Under the pieces are notes generated by a model, which saw only the letters and a program-made list of their open reading frames with translations, was not told where the DNA came from and did not search any database. Made by a program: the position numbers and the translations under genes. Shown here piece after piece: positions 1-6,362 of a stretch of 7,108 nucleotides of DNA; positions within the stretch are counted from its first letter, which is position 1, and each line of letters starts with the position of its first letter. This DNA comes from Acidobacteriota bacterium (lineage in GTDB: Bacteria; Acidobacteriota; Vicinamibacteria; Vicinamibacterales; UBA2999), in NCBI GenBank assembly GCA_020851835.1, contig JADZBZ010000565.1:1-7108 (forward strand), read 5' to 3'.

Positions 1-1440
1 ACATCCACAGACGTCATCGAACAACTCGCGAACACCGAATACAAGTACGGGTTCATCACCGACATCGAGCAGGACATCGCGCCCAAGGGCCTCAACGAGG
101 ACATCGTCCGCCTCATTTCGGCGAAGAAGGGCGAGCCGGAGTGGCTGCTCGAGTGGCGCCTGAAGGCGTACGGGGTCTGGCTGAAGATGACCGAACCCAC
201 TTGGCAGAACGTGACCTATCCGCCAATCGACTACCAGGCGGTTTCGTACTACGCGGCGCCGAAAGAGAAGAAGAAGCTCAACAGCCTGGACGAAGTCGAC
301 CCGGAGATCCGGGCCACGTTCGACAAGCTGGGCATTCCGCTCATCGAGCAGCAGTTGCTGGCGGGGGTGGCCGTGGACGCCGTGTTCGATTCGGTGTCGG
401 TGGCGACGACCTTCCGCAAGAAGCTGGGTGAGTTGGGCATTATCTTCTGCTCCTTCTCGGAAGCCGTGAAGGAACATCCCGACCTGGTGCGCCAGTACCT
501 CGGCTCGGTGGTGCCGCATACCGACAATTTCTTCGCGGCGCTCAATTCGGCCGTGTTCAGCGACGGCAGCTTCGTGTTCGTGCCCAAGGGCGTCAAGTGC
601 CCCATGGAGCTCTCCACCTACTTTCGCATCAACGCGAAGGACACCGGGCAGTTCGAGCGGACGCTCATCGTCTGCGAAGAGGGCGCCTCGGTGAGCTACC
701 TGGAGGGCTGCACGGCGCCCAAGCGCGATGAGAACCAGCTGCACGCCGCGGTGGTGGAGCTGGTGGCGCTCGACCGGGCCACCATCAAGTACTCGACCGT
801 GCAGAACTGGTATCCCGGCGACAAGAACGGCGTGGGCGGCATCTACAACTTCGTCACCAAGCGCGGCCTGTGCAGGGGCGTGGGCAGCAAGATCACCTGG
901 ACCCAGGTCGAGACCGGCTCGGCCATCACGTGGAAGTATCCCAGCTGCATCCTGCAGGGTGACGACTCGGTGGGCGAGTTCTATTCGGTGGCCGTCACCA
1001 ACAACCGACAGCAGGCCGACACCGGCACGAAGATGATTCACCTGGGGAAGAACACCCGCAGCACGATCGTGTCGAAGGGCATCTCGGCCGGGCGGGGGCA
1101 GAACACCTACCGGGGTGCCGTGAAGATCGGCAGGAACGCCCAGAACGCGCGCAACTACTCGCAGTGCGATTCGCTGCTCATCGGCGACCGGTGTGGCGCG
1201 CACACCTTCCCGTACCTCGAGATCAAGAACACCTCGGCCAAGGTCGAGCACGAGGCGTCCACGTCGAAAATTGGTGAAGACCAGATCTTCTACTGCGAGC
1301 AGCGCGGCATCTCGAAGGAGGACGCGATCAACATGATCGTGAGCGGCTTCTGCAAGGAGGTCTTCCGGGAGCTCCCCATGGAGTTCGCGGTCGAGGCGCA
1401 GAAGCTGCTCGGGGTTTCGCTCGAAGGCTCGGTGGGGTAG
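1..1440 (+). CDS. sufB: SufB, Fe-S cluster scaffold subunit (5' end missing)
   Basis: SufB is the cytoplasmic scaffold subunit of the SufBC2D complex, which receives sulfur from the cysteine desulfurase system and assembles nascent Fe-S clusters. The reading frame is open from base 1, so the true start lies upstream; 479 residues are visible before the TAG stop. SufB proteins usually have about 470-495 residues, so few are missing. The ATG at 187 is internal, because the preceding codons encode SufB-like sequence (EYKYGFITDIE, EPEWLLEWRLKAY). Family landmarks include FDSVSVATTF, CPMELSTYFRINA, TGSAITWKYPSCIL and QADTGTKMIH. Visible Cys389 (in QCDSLLIG, bases 1165-1167) aligns with E. coli Cys405, and Glu418 (in VEHEAS) with Glu434; both are important for cluster assembly there. 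The N-terminal CxxCxxxC motif of E. coli SufB is absent: this region reads APKEKKKLN. Identification is secure. Confidence 0.97.
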   Translation, partial: TSTDVIEQLANTEYKYGFITDIEQDIAPKGLNEDIVRLISAKKGEPEWLLEWRLKAYGVWLKMTEPTWQNVTYPPIDYQAVSYYAAPKEKKKLNSLDEVDPEIRATFDKLGIPLIEQQLLAGVAVDAVFDSVSVATTFRKKLGELGIIFCSFSEAVKEHPDLVRQYLGSVVPHTDNFFAALNSAVFSDGSFVFVPKGVKCPMELSTYFRINAKDTGQFERTLIVCEEGASVSYLEGCTAPKRDENQLHAAVVELVALDRATIKYSTVQNWYPGDKNGVGGIYNFVTKRGLCRGVGSKITWTQVETGSAITWKYPSCILQGDDSVGEFYSVAVTNNRQQADTGTKMIHLGKNTRSTIVSKGISAGRGQNTYRGAVKIGRNAQNARNYSQCDSLLIGDRCGAHTFPYLEIKNTSAKVEHEASTSKIGEDQIFYCEQRGISKEDAINMIVSGFCKEVFRELPMEFAVEAQKLLGVSLEGSVG

Positions 1441-1480
1441 GCCCGCGCCGGCCACGGCTACCGCGCTCCTTGACAGCGGG

Positions 1481-1508
1481 CAACGCACAACGAACAACGA
1501 ATCACGGA
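1481..1508 (+). repeat. Period-7 A/C-rich repeat in the sufB-sufC spacer
   Basis: Three tandem heptamers (CAACGCA, CAACGAA, CAACGAA) are followed by a degenerate fourth (TCACGGA). The ACG core recurs every seven bases, at 1483, 1490, 1497 and 1504. The tract lies in the 80-base gap between sufB and sufC and ends 12 bases before the sufC ATG. It is poor in G and T, in contrast to the GC-rich coding DNA around it. A role as an unstructured translation-enhancing leader is possible, but so is chance slippage in a spacer. Confidence 0.6.
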
Positions 1509-1520
1509 CACTACAGCGTC

Positions 1521-2300
1521 ATGTCACTACTCACGATTCAGGACTTGCAGGTGAAGGCGGGGGACAAGCTGATCCTCCGCGGGATCGATCTCGAAGTGAA
1601 CGAGGGCGAGGTGCACGCCATCATGGGCCCGAACGGCTCCGGCAAGAGCACGCTCGCGCGCGCGCTGTCGGGACATCCCGGCTACGAAGTGGTCGGCGGC
1701 CGCATTCTCTACCGCGGCGAGGACCTGCTGGAGATGCCCGCTGACGAGCGCGCCCGGAAGGGCGTGTTCATGGCGTTCCAGTATCCGGTGGAGATTCCCG
1801 GCGTGAACAATGCTTACTTCCTGAAGGCGGCCCTCAACGCCGTTCGCAAGGAGCGCGGCCTCGATGACCTGGACGCGATGGACTTCATGGCGCTCATGAA
1901 GGAGAAGGCCAAGCTGCTGGACGTGGACGAGGCCATGCTGCAGCGCTCGGTCAACGAGGGCTTCTCGGGCGGAGAGAAGAAGCGCAACGAGATCTTCCAC
2001 ATGGCCGTGCTCGAGCCGACGCTGGCCATTCTCGACGAGACCGACTCGGGGCTCGACATCGATGCCCTGCGCATCGTCTCGAACGGCGTGAACGCCATGC
2101 GCAGCCCCGAACGGGCCTTCATCGTGGTCACCCACTATCAGCGGCTGCTCAACTACATCGTGCCCGACCGCGTGCACGTGCTGAGCGAGGGGCGGCTGGT
2201 CAAGTCCGGCGGGCGCGAGCTGGCCCTCGAACTCGAAGAGAAGGGCTACGTCTGGCTCGAGAACGCGGGCGCGCTGGCCGGTCCGGGGAGCGGACGGTGA
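1521..2300 (+). CDS. sufC: SufC, ABC-type ATPase of the SufBC2D complex
   Basis: SufC is the soluble ATPase whose ATP-driven dimerisation reshapes the SufB-SufD pair during cluster assembly; despite its ABC fold it is not a transporter. The 259-residue product has a Walker A at residues 36-44 (GPNGSGKST, Lys42), Q-loop Gln87 (in AFQYPVE), the SufC-type signature SGGEKKRNE from residue 149, Walker B ending in Asp172-Glu173 (LAILDE), D-loop SGLD at 176-179 and switch His205. Lys42, Glu173 and His205 are each two residues beyond E. coli Lys40, Glu171 and His203. I chose the ATG at 1521 because family members begin a few residues before the LTIQDLQV strand. A TTG at 1470 would add 17 residues unlike SufC. 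No clear Shine-Dalgarno precedes the ATG; an A/C-rich repeat does. The stop overlaps the sufD start as TGATG. Confidence 0.97.
   Translation: MSLLTIQDLQVKAGDKLILRGIDLEVNEGEVHAIMGPNGSGKSTLARALSGHPGYEVVGGRILYRGEDLLEMPADERARKGVFMAFQYPVEIPGVNNAYFLKAALNAVRKERGLDDLDAMDFMALMKEKAKLLDVDEAMLQRSVNEGFSGGEKKRNEIFHMAVLEPTLAILDETDSGLDIDALRIVSNGVNAMRSPERAFIVVTHYQRLLNYIVPDRVHVLSEGRLVKSGGRELALELEEKGYVWLENAGALAGPGSGR
2285..2290 (+). promoter_or_regulatory. Shine-Dalgarno sequence for sufD
   Basis: GGGGAG lies inside the last codons of sufC, nine bases before the ATG at 2300. It supports that start, although the overlapping GTG at 2297 cannot be excluded by sequence alone. Confidence 0.55.
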
Positions 2301-3631
2301 TGACGCCTGTGGCCGATGGCCTGGACACCTACCTGGCCGAGCACGCCCGGTTCATGCGCGGCCGCGGCGAAGTCGCGCCGTCGTGGCTGAAGGCGCTTCG
2401 CGACAACGCCCGGGATCAGTTCGAGCGAACTGGTTTTCCGACGACCCGCCAGGAGGACTGGCGGTTCACCAACGTCGCGGCGATCGCGACGACCCCGTTC
2501 AGGCTGCCCGAGGGGACGCCGACCAACGCATCGGCAGTCGTTGCGCGGGTAGCCGTGCCCGGCGCCGTCCGCCTGGTGCTGCTCAACGGCCGATTCGCTC
2601 CCGAGCTGTCCGACCTGACCATGGTCCCCGTCGGCTTGAAGATTGGCAGCCTCGCGGCCGCCATCGCCCAGGGCGCTCCGGAATGCGCCGCGCTGGGCAA
2701 GGTGGCGCTTGTCGACGGCAAGCCGTTCGTAGCCCTCAACACGGCCTTTCTCGAAGATGGTGCGCTCGTGTCGGTACGCAAGGGCGCGGTCATCGAGACC
2801 CCGGTGCATCTGGTCATCATCACCGGCGGCACGGGCAAGACCATGACGCACCCGCGCGTGCTGATGGTGGCCGGCGCCGGCAGCCGATCGAACATCGCGG
2901 TGAGCATCCTGACCGGTCCCGGCGACACGCATTTCACCAACCTCGTTCTCGAGGCGTCGGTCGGCGAGCAGGCCATCGTCGATTGCTGTCTGGATCAGCG
3001 CGGGACGGACGCCTCGTGCCTGGTGAGTGACCTGCACGTGATCGGCGAGCGCGACAGCACCTTCCGGCTGCGAACCGTGACCCTGGGCGGTCGCCTGGTG
3101 CGCAACGACGCGACGGCGGTGCTCGGCGGCGCCGGCGCGCACGTGGACCTCGACGGCTGCTACCTGGCCGACGGCGCCAGCCTGGTGGACAACCACACGA
3201 CGATCGATCACGCCCAGCCCCACTGCACGAGCCACGAACTCTACAAGGGCATCCTGGACGGCAAGGCCAGGGCCGTGTTCAACGGCCGCATCATCGTGCG
3301 ACTCGACGCCCAGAAAACCGACTCGAAGCAGACCAATCGTGCGCTGCTGCTGTCGGACGAGGCGACGATCAACTCGAATCCGCAGCTGGAGATTTTTGCC
3401 GACGACGTGAAGTGCACGCACGGGGCGGCCGTGGGTCAGCTCGACGACGAGGCGCTCTTCTACCTGCGCGCCCGCGGGCTCACCGAGAAGGACGCGCGCG
3501 ACATGCTCATCCATGCCTACGCAGGCGAGGTGTTGCAGCGCATCGCCATTCCGCACCTGCGGTCGCAGCTCGAGCGTGAATTGTTCGTGCAGCTGGATCG
3601 GGATCTGGCGGATCACCATCGGCGGGCGTAG
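2300..3631 (+). CDS. sufD: SufD, scaffold partner subunit of the SufBC2D complex
   Basis: SufD is the SufB paralogue that pairs with it in the scaffold and is needed for iron acquisition and cluster formation. The product has 443 residues, slightly longer than E. coli SufD (423). An N-terminal helical region carries the family hallmark FPTTRQEDWRFTNV, equivalent to the RxxEdWkyT motif. A beta-helix core and a conserved C-terminal region follow, with DGKARAVFNGRI, DSKQTNRALLLS and ADDVKCTHGAAVGQLDDEALFYLRARG. His374 in KCTHGA (bases 3419-3421) aligns with E. coli SufD His360, which lies at the SufB-SufD interface where the cluster is proposed to form. The ATG at 2300 shares one base with the sufC stop, giving TGATG; a GTG at 2297 would add one residue. 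The close overlap implies co-translation with sufC. Confidence 0.96.
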   Translation: MTPVADGLDTYLAEHARFMRGRGEVAPSWLKALRDNARDQFERTGFPTTRQEDWRFTNVAAIATTPFRLPEGTPTNASAVVARVAVPGAVRLVLLNGRFAPELSDLTMVPVGLKIGSLAAAIAQGAPECAALGKVALVDGKPFVALNTAFLEDGALVSVRKGAVIETPVHLVIITGGTGKTMTHPRVLMVAGAGSRSNIAVSILTGPGDTHFTNLVLEASVGEQAIVDCCLDQRGTDASCLVSDLHVIGERDSTFRLRTVTLGGRLVRNDATAVLGGAGAHVDLDGCYLADGASLVDNHTTIDHAQPHCTSHELYKGILDGKARAVFNGRIIVRLDAQKTDSKQTNRALLLSDEATINSNPQLEIFADDVKCTHGAAVGQLDDEALFYLRARGLTEKDARDMLIHAYAGEVLQRIAIPHLRSQLERELFVQLDRDLADHHRRA

Positions 3632-3643
3632 CGGAGGGCGGAC

Positions 3644-3648
3644 AGGGG
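3644..3648 (+). promoter_or_regulatory. Shine-Dalgarno sequence for sufS
   Basis: AGGGG sits eight bases before the ATG at 3657. It decides the sufS start against an upstream in-frame ATG at 3513 that lies inside sufD and would add 48 residues unlike the family. Confidence 0.6.
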
Positions 3649-3656
3649 TAGCGACC

Positions 3657-4889
3657 ATGGCAACGGCAACGGCTTTCGATGTGACGGCTATCAGGGCCGA
3701 TTTTCCGATTCTGGGCACGACGGTGCACGGCAAGCCCCTCGTCTACCTCGACAACGCGGCCACGACGCAGAAGCCGCGCCAGGTACTGCAGGTGCTGGCA
3801 GACTATTACGAATCGAGCAACGCCAACGTCCACCGGGGCGTGCACTACCTGAGCGGACGGGCGTCGGACCTGTTCGACCTCGCCCGCGACCGCATCGCGC
3901 GGTTCATCGGCGCGGCGGATTCGAAGGAAGTCGTCTTCACGCGCAACGCCACCGAGGGCATCAACCTGGTGGCTCAGTCCTGGGGCCGGGCCAACGTGGC
4001 GGCTGGAGACGAGGTGCTCATCTCGGCCATGGAGCATCACTCGAACATCGTGCCCTGGCAGCTGCTGTGCGCGGAGAAGGGTGCCTCGCTGCGCGTCATT
4101 CCGATGTCGGACGCGGGAGAGCTGGATCTCGAGGCCTTCGGGCGCTTGTTGGGCCCGCGCACGAAGATCGTTGCCGTGACGGCCCTTTCCAACGTTCTGG
4201 GCACGGTGAACCCACTGGCGGACATGATCCAGGCCGCCCATGCGGCCGGCGCCGTGGTCCTGGTGGACGGCGCGCAGGCGGCGTACCACCTGCCGGTGCA
4301 CGTGCAGGCGCTCGACTGCGACTTCTTCGTGCTGACGGGGCACAAGCTGTACGGGCCCACGGGCATCGGCGTGCTGTACGGCAAGGCCGCTCGGCTCGAG
4401 GCGATGCCCCCCTGGCAGGGCGGGGGCGACATGATCAGCTCGGTGACGTTCGAGCGGTCGACGTGGAACGTGCTGCCGTACAAGTTCGAAGCCGGCACGC
4501 CGAACATTTCGGGCGCCATCGGCCTTGGCGCCGCGGTGGACTACGTCACCTCCGTCGGGATGGAACGCATCCAGGCGTACGAGCAGGAGCTGCTGGCGTA
4601 CGGCACCGAGGCGCTTCGCACGGTGCCGGGCCTCGTGCTGGTGGGTACGGCCGCACGCAAGGCGAGCATCCTGTCGTTCGTCATGGACGGCATCCACCCC
4701 CACGACCTCGGAACGATTGTCGATCGCGAGGGTGTGGCGATCCGCACCGGGCACCACTGTGCGCAGCCGGTGATGGATCGGCTGGGGATTCCCGCCACGG
4801 CGCGTGCGTCGCTGGCGATGTACAACACGCGCGAGGAGATCGACGCGCTCGTGTCGGCCCTGCACACGGCGCGAAAGGTGTTCGGCTGA
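3657..4889 (+). CDS. sufS: SufS, PLP-dependent cysteine desulfurase
   Basis: SufS converts L-cysteine to L-alanine and holds the released sulfur as a persulfide on its catalytic cysteine, then passes it on to SufU. The 410-residue product is close to the usual length (E. coli 406). It starts with the typical IRADFPIL segment and YLDNAATTQKP, followed by NVHRGVHYLS, the cofactor-region motif SAMEHHSNIVPWQ and VDGAQAAYH. The PLP Schiff-base lysine is Lys230 in TGHKLYGPTGIG (bases 4344-4346). The catalytic cysteine is Cys368 in RTGHHCAQP (bases 4758-4760), followed by RASLAMYNTREEID. The HHCAQP form and the adjacent sufU place it with SufU-dependent desulfurases. It starts 25 bases after sufD with its own ribosome binding site, and its stop overlaps the sufU start as TGATG. 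Confidence 0.97.
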   Translation: MATATAFDVTAIRADFPILGTTVHGKPLVYLDNAATTQKPRQVLQVLADYYESSNANVHRGVHYLSGRASDLFDLARDRIARFIGAADSKEVVFTRNATEGINLVAQSWGRANVAAGDEVLISAMEHHSNIVPWQLLCAEKGASLRVIPMSDAGELDLEAFGRLLGPRTKIVAVTALSNVLGTVNPLADMIQAAHAAGAVVLVDGAQAAYHLPVHVQALDCDFFVLTGHKLYGPTGIGVLYGKAARLEAMPPWQGGGDMISSVTFERSTWNVLPYKFEAGTPNISGAIGLGAAVDYVTSVGMERIQAYEQELLAYGTEALRTVPGLVLVGTAARKASILSFVMDGIHPHDLGTIVDREGVAIRTGHHCAQPVMDRLGIPATARASLAMYNTREEIDALVSALHTARKVFG

Positions 4890-5338
4890 TGTCGAGCCTG
4901 ACCGATCTCTACCAGGAAGTCATCCTCGATCACAACCGGCGTCCGCGGAACTTCCGCGTCATCGATCCGGCCACGGCGACCCAGCAGGGCTACAACCCGC
5001 TCTGTGGGGACCGGCTGACGCTCTACCTCACCGTGGCGGACGGACGGATCACGGACGCGGCGTTCCAGGGGTCGGGCTGCGCCATCTCGAAGGCATCGGC
5101 ATCGCTGATGACCGAGGCCATCAAGGGCCGCACGGTGGACGAGGCGCGGGCCCTGTTCGACCAGTTCCACCAGATGATCACTTCCCCTCCGGACAGCCCG
5201 CTGCCCGAGATGGGGAAGCTGGCTGTGCTGTCGGGAGTACGCGACTTTCCCACGCGCGTGAAGTGCGCCGGCCTGGCCTGGCACACGCTCAAGGCCGCCG
5301 TGTCGGACCAGCCGGACGGTCCGGTGACGACGGAGTAA
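4889..5338 (+). CDS. sufU: SufU, zinc-dependent sulfurtransferase partner of SufS
   Basis: SufU resembles IscU but acts mainly as the sulfur acceptor of SufS: a zinc-ligand exchange frees a cysteine that takes the persulfide, which is then delivered to SufBCD. The 149-residue product begins MSSLTDLYQEVILDHNRRPRN, the usual family start. The likely zinc ligands are Cys39 and Asp41 (NPLCGD), Cys64 (GSGCAIS) and Cys126 (RVKCAGLAW). They sit at a constant offset of two from the B. subtilis SufU ligands Cys41, Asp43, Cys66 and Cys128. The segment around residues 85-110 (ARALFDQFHQMI, then PDSPLPEMGK) matches the insertion that separates SufU from IscU. The C-terminal cysteine motif also lacks the histidine that precedes it in IscU. 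The start shares one base with the sufS stop, and a weak AAAGG lies ten bases upstream. Identification is secure. Confidence 0.96.
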   Translation: MSSLTDLYQEVILDHNRRPRNFRVIDPATATQQGYNPLCGDRLTLYLTVADGRITDAAFQGSGCAISKASASLMTEAIKGRTVDEARALFDQFHQMITSPPDSPLPEMGKLAVLSGVRDFPTRVKCAGLAWHTLKAAVSDQPDGPVTTE

Positions 5339-5344
5339 GTGGAG

Positions 5345-5364
5345 CGCCGGGTCGGCTCCCGGCG
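5345..5364 (+). other. Hairpin between sufU and sufT
   Basis: CGCCGGG (5345-5351) and CCCGGCG (5358-5364) form a perfect 7-bp GC stem with a six-base loop, beginning six bases after the sufU stop. No T-run follows, so it is not a classic intrinsic terminator. It could cause partial termination, protect the 3' end of the upstream message or mark a processing site. A -10-like box begins two bases further on. Confidence 0.5.
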
Positions 5365-5365
5365 G

Positions 5366-5371
5366 CACAAT
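5366..5371 (+). promoter_or_regulatory. Candidate -10 element for a leaderless sufT transcript
   Basis: CACAAT lies exactly six bases before the ATG at 5378, in an otherwise GC-rich spacer. No Shine-Dalgarno precedes this ATG and I see no convincing -35 element. The spacing would place the transcription start at or next to the ATG. Two other starts in this window have the same geometry. Confidence 0.4.
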
Positions 5372-5377
5372 ACACCC

Positions 5378-5791
5378 ATGTCGAGGATACTGCCCATGAT
5401 GCCCATGCCGGGCGACAGCCCCGAAGACTCCTCGGCCAACGAGCACTCGCAGTCCGTGGCCGACATCGTGCCCGATCCTGCGAAGACGGCCGAGCTGGGG
5501 CCGCAGGTGCTCGCGGCCCTCAAGACCATCTACGACCCCGAGATCCCCGTCGACATCACCGAGTTGGGCCTGATCTACGAGGTGCTGATCGATGCCGCCG
5601 CGCGGGTGGGCGTACGCATGACCCTCACCGCCCCGGCGTGTCCGGCCGCGCAGTCGCTGCCCGTCGAGGCGCGCGAGAAGGTGGCAATGGTGCCGGGCGT
5701 CTCGGAGGCGCGGATCGAGGTTGTCTGGGAGCCGCCGTGGACCATGGATCGGATGTCGGCGACGGCGAAGCTGCAACTCGGGCTGTTGTAG
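5378..5791 (+). CDS. sufT: SufT-type DUF59 (MIP18 family) Fe-S maturation protein
   Basis: DUF59 proteins in suf operons (SufT) assist maturation of Fe-S proteins in the cytoplasm; the exact biochemical step is not settled. The 137-residue product has an N-terminal extension of about 45 residues, Met-rich then acidic and Ser-rich, followed by a complete domain. That domain has LKTIYDPEIPVDITELGLIYEV, the conserved cysteine Cys88 in TAPACPAAQSLP (bases 5639-5641), VPGVSEARIEVVWEPPWTMDRMS and a KLQLG end, all typical of the family. The start is uncertain. ATG 5378 has a -10-like box six bases upstream. ATG 5396 has GAGGA eight bases upstream and would give 131 residues. A GTG at 5339 would start directly after the sufU stop and run through the hairpin. 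Family assignment is firm; the symbol rests on operon context, since the PaaD and YitW groups share the domain. Confidence 0.9.
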   Translation: MSRILPMMPMPGDSPEDSSANEHSQSVADIVPDPAKTAELGPQVLAALKTIYDPEIPVDITELGLIYEVLIDAAARVGVRMTLTAPACPAAQSLPVEAREKVAMVPGVSEARIEVVWEPPWTMDRMSATAKLQLGLL

Positions 5792-5819
5792 CGCCGCGCT
5801 ACTGCGCGCAGCGCGGCGC
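5791..5819. terminator. Candidate bidirectional stem-loop between convergent genes
   Basis: GCGCCGCGCT (5791-5800) and AGCGCGGCGC (5810-5819) form a perfect 10-bp inverted repeat around a nine-base loop. It takes in the last base of the sufT stop and the stop codon and final codons of the - strand gene. Its place at a convergent junction suggests a shared transcription stop. There is no T-run on either strand, so a classic intrinsic terminator is not proven. Confidence 0.5.
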
Positions 5820-6308
5820 GGCCGCGGACACGCCCTGCATCACCAGCGCCCGGTACTCGGCGATTTCCTGCTCGCACTTCGACTTGTCGGCGCGCTTCAC
5901 CAACTGAAAGAGCGCCCACCCAGCCAGGCTCGAAATCGGCAGGGGCGGCGAGCGGTACGCCTGCGGCGTCCACTGGTTCAGGAAATCGTTGTGTGTCGGG
6001 GCGCCGTAGGAGAGCGGCGCGCCCGGGCCGATGTCGAAACCCCCGAGCGCGTCAATCCTGGGCGCGGCGCCGAACACCTGCACCTGGTACTCGATCCTCA
6101 ACGGGTTGCCGGTCGCGACCTCACGCGTCTCGGTCTGGCGCAGGCCCCGCTGGATGCGGCTGAGCGAGACACCCAGCTTCGACGCATCGATGATCGGTTC
6201 GACCGGCGCCTGATCCGCGGCGCCGGCGCCGGTGGAGGCCGGGCTCTGTGCCGCCTGGGACGCGGCCGCCGTCGCCAGGGCGAGGACCAGCGCCAGAACC
6301 ATCCTCAT
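5799..6308 (-). CDS. Predicted exported protein of unknown function
   Basis: I cannot assign a function. The 169-residue product begins MRMVLALVLALATAAASQAAQ, a good Sec signal peptide with probable cleavage near residues 19-21, so it likely acts in the periplasm or at the envelope. A Pro/Ala/Ser-rich linker follows to about residue 40. The segment IDASKLGVSLSRIQRGLRQ (about 40-58), a strand-like LRIEYQVQVFGAAPRID, the motif YGAPTHNDFLNQWTP (about 101-115) and a C-terminal helix come next. Cys145 and Cys167 could form a disulfide. The hydrophobic piece at about 126-137 is too short for a membrane span. In general appearance it resembles small secreted proteins I associate with Acidobacteria, but this is from memory and unverified. 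The ATG at 6308 is chosen because it puts the signal peptide at the N-terminus and follows a -10-like box by six bases. The gene is convergent with sufT and divergent from the MqnD-like gene. Confidence 0.8.
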   Translation of the reverse strand: MRMVLALVLALATAAASQAAQSPASTGAGAADQAPVEPIIDASKLGVSLSRIQRGLRQTETREVATGNPLRIEYQVQVFGAAPRIDALGGFDIGPGAPLSYGAPTHNDFLNQWTPQAYRSPPLPISSLAGWALFQLVKRADKSKCEQEIAEYRALVMQGVSAAAPRCAQ

Positions 6309-6314
6309 GCGTCC

Positions 6315-6320
6315 ATTATG
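6315..6320 (-). promoter_or_regulatory. Candidate -10 element for the - strand exported-protein gene
   Basis: Read on the - strand this is CATAAT, five of six bases matching TATAAT, exactly six bases before the ATG at 6308. There is no Shine-Dalgarno sequence in between, which fits a leaderless transcript. A TCGACA on the same strand (6349-6344) resembles a -35 but is 23 bases away, too far for normal spacing. Confidence 0.5.
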
Positions 6321-6350
6321 ACGCGGTCCAGGGCCATCCGGCCTGTCGAG

Positions 6351-6356
6351 TATCCT
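6351..6356 (+). promoter_or_regulatory. Candidate -10 element for the MqnD-like gene
   Basis: TATCCT lies exactly six bases before the ATG at 6363, in the 54-base divergent spacer. No Shine-Dalgarno and no clear -35 are visible. The geometry matches the two other candidate leaderless starts in this window. Confidence 0.4.
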
Positions 6357-6362
6357 GTAGCG

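Noticed and set aside
187..1440. ATG at 187 as the start of SufB
   Set aside because: The same frame is open back to base 1 and encodes conserved SufB sequence there, so 187 is an internal methionine.
1470..1475. Perfect TTGACA, matching a sigma-70 -35 box, in the sufB-sufC spacer
   Set aside because: At 16-18 bases downstream the sequence is A/C-rich with no TATAAT-like hexamer, so an internal promoter is not supported; the match is probably chance.
1470..1520. TTG start at 1470 extending SufC by 17 residues
   Set aside because: The added residues come from the repeat-containing spacer and resemble no SufC N-terminus; the ATG at 1521 gives the normal length and start.
2246..3733. Long open frame (495 codons) antisense to sufD
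   Set aside because: It lies opposite a secure sufD, is rich in Arg, His, Gly and Val as expected of the reverse frame in GC-rich DNA, and has no recognisable domain.
3507..4865. Long open frame (452 codons) antisense to sufS
   Set aside because: Antisense shadow of a secure desulfurase gene, with low-complexity Arg/His-rich composition and no family motifs.
4067..4888. Upstream extension of the SufU frame through sufS, suggesting a fusion
   Set aside because: The extension overlaps sufS in another frame and is Arg/Gly/Ala-rich noise; SufU proper starts at 4889 with the conserved N-terminus.
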